Positions 26,303-34,136 of a DNA stretch of 44,919 bases are shown piece after piece (positions within the stretch are counted from its first letter, which is position 1; every line of letters starts with the position of its first letter). The stretch spans positions 1-44,919 of the forward strand of contig JAUNIO010000019.1 in NCBI GenBank assembly GCA_030535355.1, read 5' to 3'. Under the pieces are notes generated by a model that was not told the DNA's origin, did no database searches, and worked only from the letters and a program-made list of their open reading frames with translations. Both the position numbers and the translations under genes were made by a program. This DNA is from a bacterium. GTDB taxonomy: Bacteria; Vulcanimicrobiota; Xenobia; Xenobiales; Xenobiaceae.

Positions 26303-27703
26303 ATGGGTAAAGCAGCTATTATCGGCGGTGGTCCCGGCGGCTATATGGCGGCCATACGCGCGGCCCAGCTGGGGCTGGAGCCGGTCTTATTTGAAAAAGA
26401 AGCGAAATTGGGGGGAACCTGCCTGCATCGCGGCTGTATCCCCACTAAAGCGCTGGTGGAAGCGGCGAACCGCTGGCATGAATTGAGCGCGGCTGCCGAG
26501 TTCGGCCTGAACATTCCCGAGGGTGCTGCAATCGCTTGGGATAAAGTCCAGAGCCGCAAAGACGCCATCGTCAGGCGCATGAGCCAGGGCCTGGATGGCT
26601 TAATGAAGGCTCAGTGCGTTAAGGTGGAGCATGGAACGGCCACTCTGGCGGGTTCGCATACCGTGAGCTGCGGCGGTCAGGAGTGGGAATTCGACCATAT
26701 AATTTTAGCCGCTGGCTCCGAAGTGGCTGTGCCCAAAGTGTTCCCTGTGGACGGGGAGCGGGTGCTGACCTCCGATCACCTGCTGGCCTATCCGCGCATC
26801 CCTCAGAGTCTGCTGGTGGTGGGTGCCGGGGCGGTAGGTATGGAATTTGCCGCTCTCTTCGCCCGTTTGGGCAGTCAGGTGACGGTCATCGAAGCTCTGG
26901 AGCGCATCCTGCCCCTTGAAGATGAAGAGGTTTCCGCAGAAGTGAAGCGCTTAGCGCGGAAAATCGGGCTGAAGATTATTACCGGCGCTGCTATCGAGCA
27001 GGTGCAGGTCAGCGCTAAGGCGGTCGCCGTGTCCGGCCCAGGCTTGCCGGACAATCTCCAGGCCGAAATCATGCTGGTGGCGGTGGGCCGCCGCGCCAAT
27101 TTAGCCGCTTTGGGAGCTGAGCAGCTGGGGATCGCGGTGGAGCGCGGGCGTATCTGCGTCGACGAATATATGCGCACTTCTATTCCTCATATTTACGCTA
27201 TCGGCGATCTGGTGCCCACCCCGCAGCTGGCCCACGTCGCTTCTGCCGAAGGCATATTGGCAGCGGAGCATATCGCCGGCTTAAATCCACAGCCTCTCAA
27301 TTACGAGGCCTGTCCCGGGGCTACCTATTGCTGGCCGGAAGTGGCCAGCGTGGGGCTAAGCGAAGCTAAGGCCAAGGAGCGCGGTTTGAGCGTGCGGCTC
27401 GGCAAATTCCCTCTGGCCGCTTTGGGTAAGGCCAATATCATCGGGGCCACGGAAGGCTTTGTGAAAATTGTAGCCGACAGCGCTTCCCATAAAGTTTTGG
27501 GCGTGCACATGGTGGGCGCTCACGTTACCGATATGGTGGCCGAAGCGGTTGTGGCTGTGCGCAATGGCCTAACGTTAGAGCAGCTGGCTCATGCCGTGCA
27601 CCCTCATCCCACGCTGTCCGAGGCGATGATGGAGGCCGCGCACAGCGCTTTAGGGCAGCCCTTGAGCTATGTGCCGCCGGCGCCGCGGCGGGCGCGGAAT
27701 TAG
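26303..27703 (+). CDS. lpdA: dihydrolipoyl dehydrogenase (E3)
   Basis: This is a 466-residue flavoprotein disulfide reductase. The FAD motif GGGPGGYMAAIRAAQLG leads to the redox pair C40/C45 in GGTCLHRGCIPTKAL. The NAD-binding GAGAVGMEFAALFARLG and the C-terminal catalytic HAVHPHPTLSE (His/Glu) are intact. It reoxidises dihydrolipoamide in 2-oxoacid dehydrogenase or glycine cleavage complexes. lipA follows about 140 bp later, so this is a lipoate-linked locus, but no E1/E2 or gcv gene lies in the window. Confidence 0.95.
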   Translation: MGKAAIIGGGPGGYMAAIRAAQLGLEPVLFEKEAKLGGTCLHRGCIPTKALVEAANRWHELSAAAEFGLNIPEGAAIAWDKVQSRKDAIVRRMSQGLDGLMKAQCVKVEHGTATLAGSHTVSCGGQEWEFDHIILAAGSEVAVPKVFPVDGERVLTSDHLLAYPRIPQSLLVVGAGAVGMEFAALFARLGSQVTVIEALERILPLEDEEVSAEVKRLARKIGLKIITGAAIEQVQVSAKAVAVSGPGLPDNLQAEIMLVAVGRRANLAALGAEQLGIAVERGRICVDEYMRTSIPHIYAIGDLVPTPQLAHVASAEGILAAEHIAGLNPQPLNYEACPGATYCWPEVASVGLSEAKAKERGLSVRLGKFPLAALGKANIIGATEGFVKIVADSASHKVLGVHMVGAHVTDMVAEAVVAVRNGLTLEQLAHAVHPHPTLSEAMMEAAHSALGQPLSYVPPAPRRARN

Positions 27704-27781
27704 CTAGTAAGCTGATCACTGTAAGCCAAGGAAGCGCCGATTGGTGGTAATGTATTGCTGAGAGTTGCCTAGAGGCGTGGG

Positions 27782-27812
27782 AGGGAAACACCGAATTACT
27801 CCGTGTTTCCCT
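27782..27812 (+). promoter_or_regulatory. leader hairpin between lpdA and lipA
   Basis: AGGGAAACAC (27782-27791) pairs perfectly with GTGTTTCCCT (27803-27812). There is no T-tract, so it is more likely an mRNA-stability or regulatory stem than a terminator. It ends 28 bases before the lipA start. Confidence 0.5.
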
Positions 27813-27839
27813 AAAGCGATTAGAGAGCGGGGAGAACTG

Positions 27840-28796
27840 GTGCCAAGCGAGCGGGTTGTTGTAGATTGCGCATTTCAGCAAATAAGCGCTGATGAGATAA
27901 AAGAGATTCCCCAGCCGGATTCTCCGGAATGGAAACAAAACTTAAAGCGTCCGGCCTGGCTGCGCACCAGCCTGCGCACGGATCGCACTTATGGCCAAGT
28001 GGCTTCTATTCTGCGCCAGGGCGGTCTGTGCACGGTGTGCCGCGAAGCCCAGTGCCCGAACCGCCAGGAATGTTGGAGCGAAGGCACGGCGACCTTTATG
28101 ATCTTGGGCAAGACCTGCACGCGCTCTTGCCGCTACTGCGCTGTCAGCCACGGCGGTTTTGATGAGCTGCGCCCCGACGAGCCTGAAGAGGTCGCCCGCG
28201 CTGTTGAGGCTATGCAGCTGCGCTTTGCTGTGGTCACTTCGGTGACCCGCGACGATTTGCCCGACGGCGGCGCTGGGCATTTTGCCCGGACCGTTCAGGC
28301 CATTAAGCGGCGCTGTCCCGGGGTAGGAGTCGAGGTGTTGATCCCCGATTTCGCGGGAAATGCGGCGGCGTTAGAGCAGGTCTTGGCTGCGGGGCCAAAG
28401 GTGCTCAATCACAATATGGAAACGGTGGAGCGCCTCTTCCCTCGCTTGCGCCCGCAGGGAGATTATCGGCGCAGTCTGCAGCTGCTGGGGCGCGTTCAGG
28501 CCTGGCGGCAGGAAAAAGCGGATTCGGGGCTGCTACTGAAATCGGGGCTGATGGTGGGCTTGAGCGAAACCCGGGAAGAGCTGCTGCGGGTGATGGACGA
28601 TCTGCGCGAACAGGGCGTAGATATTTTGACCTTGGGCCAGTATCTGCGCCCTTCGCTGCAGCAGGTCCCGGTGATGCGCTATTGGTCGCCTGATGAATAC
28701 GAGGATTTGCGCCAGGAAGGGCTGAAACGCGGGTTTAAGGCGGTGGAGGCGGGCACCTTTGTGCGCTCCTCTTACCATGCGGCGAAGTACGGGTAG
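27840..28796 (+). CDS. lipA: lipoyl synthase
   Basis: This is a 318-residue radical-SAM enzyme that inserts two sulfurs into octanoyl-E2/H protein. The GTG at 27840 has GGGGAG five bases upstream and is preferred over an earlier in-frame start at 27765, which lies upstream of a hairpin. The auxiliary-cluster cysteines are C67/C72/C78 (CREAQCPNRQEC). The SAM-cluster cysteines are C93/C97/C100 (CTRSCRYC). The C-terminal serine ligand is in VRSSYHA. It acts with the E3 encoded just upstream. No lipB or lplA is present here. Confidence 0.95.
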   Translation: MPSERVVVDCAFQQISADEIKEIPQPDSPEWKQNLKRPAWLRTSLRTDRTYGQVASILRQGGLCTVCREAQCPNRQECWSEGTATFMILGKTCTRSCRYCAVSHGGFDELRPDEPEEVARAVEAMQLRFAVVTSVTRDDLPDGGAGHFARTVQAIKRRCPGVGVEVLIPDFAGNAAALEQVLAAGPKVLNHNMETVERLFPRLRPQGDYRRSLQLLGRVQAWRQEKADSGLLLKSGLMVGLSETREELLRVMDDLREQGVDILTLGQYLRPSLQQVPVMRYWSPDEYEDLRQEGLKRGFKAVEAGTFVRSSYHAAKYG

Positions 28797-28863
28797 CCGC
28801 TTTCGCGTGGCGCTTCCTATCTCCCCTAAAGTATCTGTGGTATGGGATTCACGAGGATAGATA

Positions 28864-29703
28864 ATGAACGTTAAAAATAATATTATGCTGGGATTATTGG
28901 CTCTGGGCTTTAGTCTGAGCGTTAGCGGCGCTTTGGCTCAGCCCGCGGCTCAGCCTTTAATAGCCGATGCCGCCTCTGCCGGAGCGCAGAAACCGGCGGT
29001 AACTGTCGGCGCGGATGGAGTCAAACTGTCCGGCGATTCTTCGGGTTTTGTGCTGCTGAGCGAAGCGGTTCCCGACGCCATTCTCGAGATTCGTTACTAT
29101 TCTACTTACAACTTTGTTGGCGAGCGCATCGACGGCTATGAGGAGCCTTTGGCGTTTCTGACCAAAGAAGCGGCAGCGGCCCTGAAGAAAGCCAGCGATG
29201 AGCTGGTGAGCAAGGGCTATCGCCTGAAAATCTACGACGCTTACCGCCCTCAGAAAGCCGTGACCCATTTTATGAAGTGGGCGCTGGATGCGCAAGATGT
29301 GCGCATGAAGAAGTATTTTTATCCCGAACTGGATAAAAAAGTGCTCTTTCCGCAGGGGTATATCGCCGAACATTCCGGCCACAGCCGGGGGAGTACGGTG
29401 GATTTGACCTTATTCGATATGAGGACGGAAAAAGAAGTGGATATGGGGGGCACTTTCGATTACTTTGGGAAGCTGAGCCACCCCGATTATACGAAAATTA
29501 CCAAAGAGCAGTACGCCAACCGTATGCTGCTCCGCAAGGTCATGCTGAAGCATGGCTTTAAGCCGCTGGCGGAGGAATGGTGGCATTTCACCCTGAAAAA
29601 TGAGCCATATCCCGACACTTACTTTACTTTCTCCGTCAACAGCGCTTCTTTGCGCAAGTCCTGCGGCTGTTCTGCCGCTCAGTTCTGCGAAAAGCGCCTT
29701 TGA
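28864..29703 (+). CDS. secreted D-alanyl-D-alanine dipeptidase (VanX/DdpX family)
   Basis: This 279-residue protein has a signal peptide ending ALAQPAAQ (~residue 26). The M15D core shows YDAYRPQKAV, the zinc motif HSGHSRGSTVDLTL (His and Asp), and EEWWHFTL (catalytic Glu and third His). The final ~20 residues contain three cysteines (KSCGCSAAQFCEKRL). Export points to peptidoglycan turnover or peptide scavenging in the envelope rather than to cytoplasmic vancomycin resistance; no van regulatory or ligase genes are near. The ribosome site is GAGGA. Confidence 0.9.
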   Translation: MNVKNNIMLGLLALGFSLSVSGALAQPAAQPLIADAASAGAQKPAVTVGADGVKLSGDSSGFVLLSEAVPDAILEIRYYSTYNFVGERIDGYEEPLAFLTKEAAAALKKASDELVSKGYRLKIYDAYRPQKAVTHFMKWALDAQDVRMKKYFYPELDKKVLFPQGYIAEHSGHSRGSTVDLTLFDMRTEKEVDMGGTFDYFGKLSHPDYTKITKEQYANRMLLRKVMLKHGFKPLAEEWWHFTLKNEPYPDTYFTFSVNSASLRKSCGCSAAQFCEKRL

Positions 29704-29819
29704 GCGCTTCTGTTCAGTACCGCGAAAAGTGACTTTGAACTGTGCCGGCGCGGAAGCCGAGGCGAGCGCTAATTCAGCTGGGCAGCGCTAACTAAACGAC
29801 GTGAGGAGATTTTGGCAAA

Positions 29820-30836
29820 ATGGATAAAAGAAAACTTGGCAACATAGAAGTTTCGCCCATCGGCATGGGCTGCATGGGGTTTTCGCACGGTTACGGCGAT
29901 ATTCCCGAGGAGAGTTACAGCATCGCCGCTATTCGCCAAGCCTTTGATTTTGGCTGCACTTTCTACGACACCGCTGAATGTTATGGACCCAACCTTTTGC
30001 CTGAATACCGCGGGCACAATGAGCTTATTGTGGGACGGGCCCTGAAAGATGTCCGCCAAGAGACAGTTATCGCCACTAAGCTTCATATTCCCACAGAAGA
30101 AGCCAAAGAGTTTGGCGTTTACGCGACGCTAAAGCGCCATTTGGAGGAATCGCTGCGGCGGCTGCAGACCGATTACGCCGATTTGTATTATCTGCATCGG
30201 GTCAATCCCGAAGTGCCGGTGGAAGAAGTGGCCGAGGGCATGGGCCGCTTGATTGCCGATGGCCTGATTCGCGGCTGGGGCCTGTCGCAGGTTCCCGTGG
30301 AGATTATCCGCAGAGCCCATGAAATTACACCCGTTGCGGCAGTGCAGAATATTTATTCGCTGGTGGAGCGCGGCATCGAGGCTGATGTGATTCCTTACTG
30401 CCTGAAGAATAACATTGGGGTCGTGCCTTTCTCGCCTATCGCCAGCGGTTTTCTGTCCGGCAAAGTCACCGCGCAAACGGATTTCTCTCACAGCGATGAC
30501 GTGCGCAAGTTTGTGCCGCAGCTGCGCCGGGAGAATCTGGTGGCTAATCAGCCCATCCTCGATCTGTTGGAGACGTATGCGGTGAATAAAAATGCCACCA
30601 AAGCGCAGATTTCTTTGGCTTGGATGCTGCATAAATACGAGAATGTTGTGCCTATTCCGGGATCGAAAAACCAGGAAAGAATCTTGGAAAATCTGGCCGC
30701 CTGGAATGTTGTGCTGACAGATACCGAGTTCGCGGCTCTGGAAAGCGCTTTGAACAGCATAGAGGTGCACGGTTACCGCGGCTACGATGAGACCGAAGGC
30801 AGCGGTATGAAGAATTGGGATCGCAGTAAAAAATAA
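29820..30836 (+). CDS. aldo/keto reductase
   Basis: This is a 338-residue (beta/alpha)8 NADPH oxidoreductase of the AKR13/YakC-like group. AGGAG lies upstream. The tetrad is visible as FYDTAECYG (Asp, Tyr), IATKLHI (Lys) and LYYLHRV (His). The cofactor loop IPGSKNQERILENLAA is intact. The substrate cannot be predicted. Confidence 0.92.
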   Translation: MDKRKLGNIEVSPIGMGCMGFSHGYGDIPEESYSIAAIRQAFDFGCTFYDTAECYGPNLLPEYRGHNELIVGRALKDVRQETVIATKLHIPTEEAKEFGVYATLKRHLEESLRRLQTDYADLYYLHRVNPEVPVEEVAEGMGRLIADGLIRGWGLSQVPVEIIRRAHEITPVAAVQNIYSLVERGIEADVIPYCLKNNIGVVPFSPIASGFLSGKVTAQTDFSHSDDVRKFVPQLRRENLVANQPILDLLETYAVNKNATKAQISLAWMLHKYENVVPIPGSKNQERILENLAAWNVVLTDTEFAALESALNSIEVHGYRGYDETEGSGMKNWDRSKK

Positions 30837-30874
30837 AACTGCGGGGCGTCTTCGTAAGCTGTTGGGAGTAGAGG

Positions 30875-31624
30875 TTGGAAAAATTGACAGGCGATAATGA
30901 TCTTGTTTATACGCGGCAAAGGCGCATCACTTACGCGGAGCTAGATTCTAGCTGCAAGCTGGGCATCGCTCAGGCCGCTTTGCTGATGCAGGATACCCTT
31001 ACCGAGTGTTTCGGGCAGATGAAATGCGACGGTTTTACTTTTAAGCAGCTGGGGTATTTTTGGGTTTTAACCCGGTCGAAGGTGAAATTTTTCCAGCGCC
31101 CGGGCTGGGGAGAAATCATAGACACTATGTCCTTTCCCGTGCGGAATACCCGCACCAGAACGTATTTCAATACGGTATTAAAAGATTTGCAGGGCCATCC
31201 GCTGGCCTTCGCTTATCAGGAGTTTTGCGTGCTGGATCTGGAAAAACATCGGCCCGTGGCTTTGGCCGATACCCCTTACCCTAAGGAAGGCTTTCCCGAG
31301 GAGCTCTTCGCGCCCAGTTATGAAAAATTCACGGTTGCGGAAACTGAATATAAAGAGATTCAGGAGCAGACCGTCAGGTCGGGACATCTCGACATGTCCC
31401 ACCATCTCAACAATATTGAGTGCCTGAAGTTTGCCCTCGATGCCTTTCCCGAAGAGTTTTTGTTAACCCATGAGGCCGAAGAACTGGAGCTGCACTACCC
31501 CGGAGAGAGCCGGGAAGGCCAGAAATTGAGGATTTTTCAGACCGAACAAGACGGGGCGAATTTTATTAAAATTAAGGAAAGCGAGCGCGATGTCTTCGAA
31601 ATGAAGATTCGTTTTCGGGGATAA
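30875..31624 (+). CDS. acyl-ACP thioesterase family protein
   Basis: This 249-residue double-hotdog protein has a TTG start at 30875 after GGGAGTAGAGG. The second hotdog carries SGHLDMSHHLNNIECLKF, the D-x-x-x-H-x-N-N active-site pattern of FatA/FatB-like bacterial thioesterases. These release fatty acids from acyl carrier protein in the cytoplasm. It ends the housekeeping block; the accessory island begins ~100 bp later. Confidence 0.88.
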   Translation: MEKLTGDNDLVYTRQRRITYAELDSSCKLGIAQAALLMQDTLTECFGQMKCDGFTFKQLGYFWVLTRSKVKFFQRPGWGEIIDTMSFPVRNTRTRTYFNTVLKDLQGHPLAFAYQEFCVLDLEKHRPVALADTPYPKEGFPEELFAPSYEKFTVAETEYKEIQEQTVRSGHLDMSHHLNNIECLKFALDAFPEEFLLTHEAEELELHYPGESREGQKLRIFQTEQDGANFIKIKESERDVFEMKIRFRG

Positions 31625-31721
31625 TTTCGCAATGTGCCTGGGAACGTTTTGGGTACGGAGCGCTGAAGCAAGGTTTGCCGTTCGCTGAATATTTTTCAAC
31701 ATCCTAAATGAAAGTAGGTTT

Positions 31722-31764
31722 TAAACGCAAAACTCTTGAATTTTTGAAGTTTTGCGTTTAGGAT
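31722..31764 (+). promoter_or_regulatory. palindromic promoter of the AAA_14 gene (copy 1 of a three-copy palindrome)
   Basis: The arms TAAACGCAAAACT (31722-31734) and AGTTTTGCGTTTA (31748-31760) are perfect 13-mers around a 13-nt loop. A promoter reads through them: -35 TTGAAT (31736-31741) in the loop, a 17-bp spacer within the right arm, and -10 TAGGAT (31759-31764). A protein bound to the palindrome would cover the promoter. The ~75 bp upstream (from ~31645) is homologous to 42385-42455. Confidence 0.8.
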
Positions 31765-31818
31765 TGCTGAGAAGCCTGACTGCATAGTTAGTGATTGGGT
31801 GATTGGGGAGGATTCGGC

Positions 31819-33039
31819 ATGTATATAGCCCGCGAACAGCTGCTGGCCAAATTGGCGCGATACCGGCAAAAGGACATCGTGAAAATCATTACCGGCATCC
31901 GCCGCTGCGGCAAATCAGTGCTGCTGAACCATCTCTTTTATGATTATCTTATTGCCGATGGAGTTCCCCGGGATCACATCATCAGGATTTCCCTAGATAT
32001 GAAAAAGTGGGAAGCCCTGCGCGAGAGCACCGAACTGTACCGATATGTGTCCGAGAATATCCGCGATGACGGTCTGTATTATATCTTCCTCGATGAAATT
32101 CAGCTGGTCGACGGTTTTGAAGAAGTTGTCAATTCGCTGAAAGCCGAGTTTAATACGGATGTTTACATCACTGGCTCTAATTCGAAATTATTGTCTCACG
32201 ATATAAATACTGTTTTCCGGGGGCGCGGCCTGGAACTCAAAGTCTTTCCCTTCTCTTTCGCTGAGTATCTGGCCTATCTACGGATCGATAAAGCCGAGGC
32301 TTTCGATGAGTATATTCTCTTCGGCGGGATGCCGTACGCGGTGCAGGAGAGCGACGAACAGGGCAGGCGGGCCTATTTGGATATGCTGGTCAACACTGTC
32401 GTGACCCGCGACATGATCGATCGTTATCATATTCGCAATGAGGACTTGTTCAGATCCGTAATAGAAGTTCTTTGCTCGGCGATAGGCTCTTACATTTCGC
32501 CCGGCAAGATTGCCAATACGCTGAAAAGCAGCGGGTTTAAATCGGTAGATAATGAGACCGTGCAGCGCTATCTGGGATACATCTGCGACGCTTTTCTTTT
32601 CTATAAGGTGAACCGTTTCGATATTAAAGGTAAAGAATATTTAAAAACGCAGTTTAAGTATTACGCGGCGGATCTGGGACTGCGGAACGCGGCGATTCGC
32701 TATAAGCAGACGGAGATTACCCATATTATCGAAAATATCGTGTATTTGGAGCTGCTGCGCCGAGGCTATATCGTGGATATCGGCAAAAACCGCGAAAAGG
32801 AGATTGATTTTGTGGCGCGCAGCCTGAACGGCCGGCAGTATTATATACAGGTGGCTTATACGGTTAGGGAAGCTGAAACCCGCGAGAGGGAATTGTCGGC
32901 CTTCCGCCGCTTGGACGACGGATTTAAGAAAATTCTGCTGACTATGGACCGCAATCCGCTGACCAATTTGGAGCGCGGTTATCAGATGCTGCATCTGTTC
33001 GATTTTCTGCTCAACGAGAGGGCGTTGGAAGAGATATAA
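31819..33039 (+). CDS. AAA_14/DUF4143 family ATPase (subclass 1, intact copy)
   Basis: The ATG at 31819 (MYIAREQLLAK) follows GGGGAGG by eight bases; the in-frame ATG at 31795 does not. The product has 406 residues: Walker A GIRRCGKS (~26-33), Walker B YYIFLDEIQLV, sensor ITGSNSKLLS, a wHTH-like segment (ISPGKIANTLKSSGFKSVDN), and a DUF4143 domain with EIDFVARSLNGRQYYIQVAY (D present, ExK replaced by IQVAY). It is paralogous to the gene at 3492 and is the intact parent type of the remnants at 15969, 42496 and 43823. A palindromic promoter lies 58 bp upstream, and repeat copy C begins 26 bp downstream in convergent orientation. Confidence 0.87.
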   Translation: MYIAREQLLAKLARYRQKDIVKIITGIRRCGKSVLLNHLFYDYLIADGVPRDHIIRISLDMKKWEALRESTELYRYVSENIRDDGLYYIFLDEIQLVDGFEEVVNSLKAEFNTDVYITGSNSKLLSHDINTVFRGRGLELKVFPFSFAEYLAYLRIDKAEAFDEYILFGGMPYAVQESDEQGRRAYLDMLVNTVVTRDMIDRYHIRNEDLFRSVIEVLCSAIGSYISPGKIANTLKSSGFKSVDNETVQRYLGYICDAFLFYKVNRFDIKGKEYLKTQFKYYAADLGLRNAAIRYKQTEITHIIENIVYLELLRRGYIVDIGKNREKEIDFVARSLNGRQYYIQVAYTVREAETRERELSAFRRLDDGFKKILLTMDRNPLTNLERGYQMLHLFDFLLNERALEEI

Positions 33040-33065
33040 TCTTTTGCCGTTCCAAAGCTGATGCC

Positions 33066-33240
33066 GCTTAAAAGCAAAATAACGCACCCAAACGGGTCTG
33101 CGTTATTTCTGCTTAACAATCCGCGGCTAGTCGATTGTTATGTTTTGAATATGATTGGTTCTCGCTATGGGGCACTGGCTGGATGCCTTGGCTATTTTAT
33201 AGCACGGGAACCTTAACTGCGCAGCAAATAAATCTGAAGA
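33066..33240 (-). ncRNA. repeated small-RNA-like element, copy C
   Basis: The minus-strand extended -10 TGCTATAAA (33204-33196) predicts a start near 33189. The terminator arms AAATAACGCA/TGCGTTATTT (33077-33108) lie 3' to the AAA_14 stop, so the hairpin can end both transcripts. This copy resembles D more than A/B: loop CCCAAACGGG, and TAGTCGATTGTTATGTT. Confidence 0.6.
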
Positions 33241-33412
33241 TATTTTGAACCCGAAAAGCCGAAACCCAAAAAGATATAGTGAATTGATATGTAAGTTCGT
33301 TCCAAAAATGTGCTGAGGTGTCTTTTTAGTCTGCAGCGGTGTCGTAACAGATTGCCGTTTCCCTCGAGAGCGTAATGTAAGCGCAGTGATGTCGGTCAAA
33401 CATTGCTTGATT

Positions 33413-33455
33413 TAAACGCAAAACTCTTGATTATTTGAAGTTTTGCGTTTAGTGT
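33413..33455 (+). promoter_or_regulatory. palindromic promoter, copy 2
   Basis: The TAAACGCAAAACT arms (33413-33425, 33439-33451) are identical to copy 1, with a changed loop (CTTGATTATTTGA). The promoter is retained: -35 TTGATT (33427-33432), 17-bp spacer, -10 TAGTGT (33450-33455). No intact gene follows; a remnant of a different AAA_14 subclass begins ~200 bp later. Confidence 0.75.
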
Positions 33456-33545
33456 TGAGGCGGTACGCTGCAGTCGGTGTGCTGACTGTGTGGAGGCGTT
33501 GTGCGCGTATATTGCTCCGAGGGAGCGCCGGCCGGAGCAGTTTCT

Positions 33546-33624
33546 GCTTTTTCGTGTAAAAACAGCTTATGTGTAATCTGCTTTTTCGTGTAAAATGCGC
33601 CCATACAGAACTTGCTTTTTCGTG
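33546..33624 (+). repeat. three GCTTTTTCGTG repeats
   Basis: Copies are at 33546-33556, 33580-33590 and 33614-33624, exactly 34 bp apart; the first two are followed by TAAAA. The phased spacing (about three helical turns) suggests a multi-site protein-binding region upstream of the AAA_14 remnant. The inverted repeat at 3446 carries a similar CGAAAAAAG/CTTTTTCTCG core. Confidence 0.7.
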
Positions 33625-33649
33625 AGCGCGGGTAATCAAGTAAAGAAAA

Positions 33650-33930
33650 ATGCGCTGCCGGGGGCATCAGCTGTTCTTCTGTTCGCGCAGCGACAATCTC
33701 AGCCGCGCCAACCACATGGAGATAGATTTTCTCATTTCCGACGGCAGAAAGATTCATCCCGTGGAAGTAAAGTCTTCGGCTTACCGTCTGCATTCGTCTC
33801 TGGATAAGTTCAGACGCAGGCTCGCGTCTAAACTGGGGGAGAGCTATATTCTGTATCAGAAAGACTGACGGTTAAAGACGGTGTGGTACACCTGCCGCTG
33901 TATATGGCCATGTTTCTGCAGCGAGGTGTT
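33650..33930 (+). pseudogene. DUF4143 C-terminal remnant (subclass 3)
   Basis: NHMEIDFLISDGRKIHPVEV, then KSSAYRLHSSLDKFR, is the end of a DUF4143 nuclease domain with an intact D...ExK. It reads to YILYQKD and stops; one base out of frame LTVKDGVVHLPLYMAMFL completes the usual C-terminus. The ATPase and wHTH parts are missing. A second, shorter scrap of the same end is at 43187-43216 (LPLYMVMFL). Confidence 0.7.
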
Positions 33931-34136
33931 GATGGCGGTTTGTGGAGATGAAACCCTGCGTCGGATATGGTTCGCTGCGTTTATCCATTTTGGCAGGATA
34001 GTTATCCGTTTCGGTTAAAAGAGGGCTGTTCTTTCTCCATCTCGGCTGCCCTGCTGATAATTCGGAAAATCAGTTACGGCGGTGGACGTTTTATCGGATG
34101 AAGAAAGAAAATTATTAATCGGTGAACGTGTTGTAA

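Noticed and set aside
28864-29703. Vancomycin-resistance gene vanX
   Set aside because: The protein carries a signal peptide and lacks vanH/vanA/vanRS neighbours, so an envelope dipeptidase role fits better.
33449-33793. Minus-strand ORFs with repeated FYTKKQ
   Set aside because: They arise from the phased GCTTTTTCGTG repeats read backwards; no start signals and no family.
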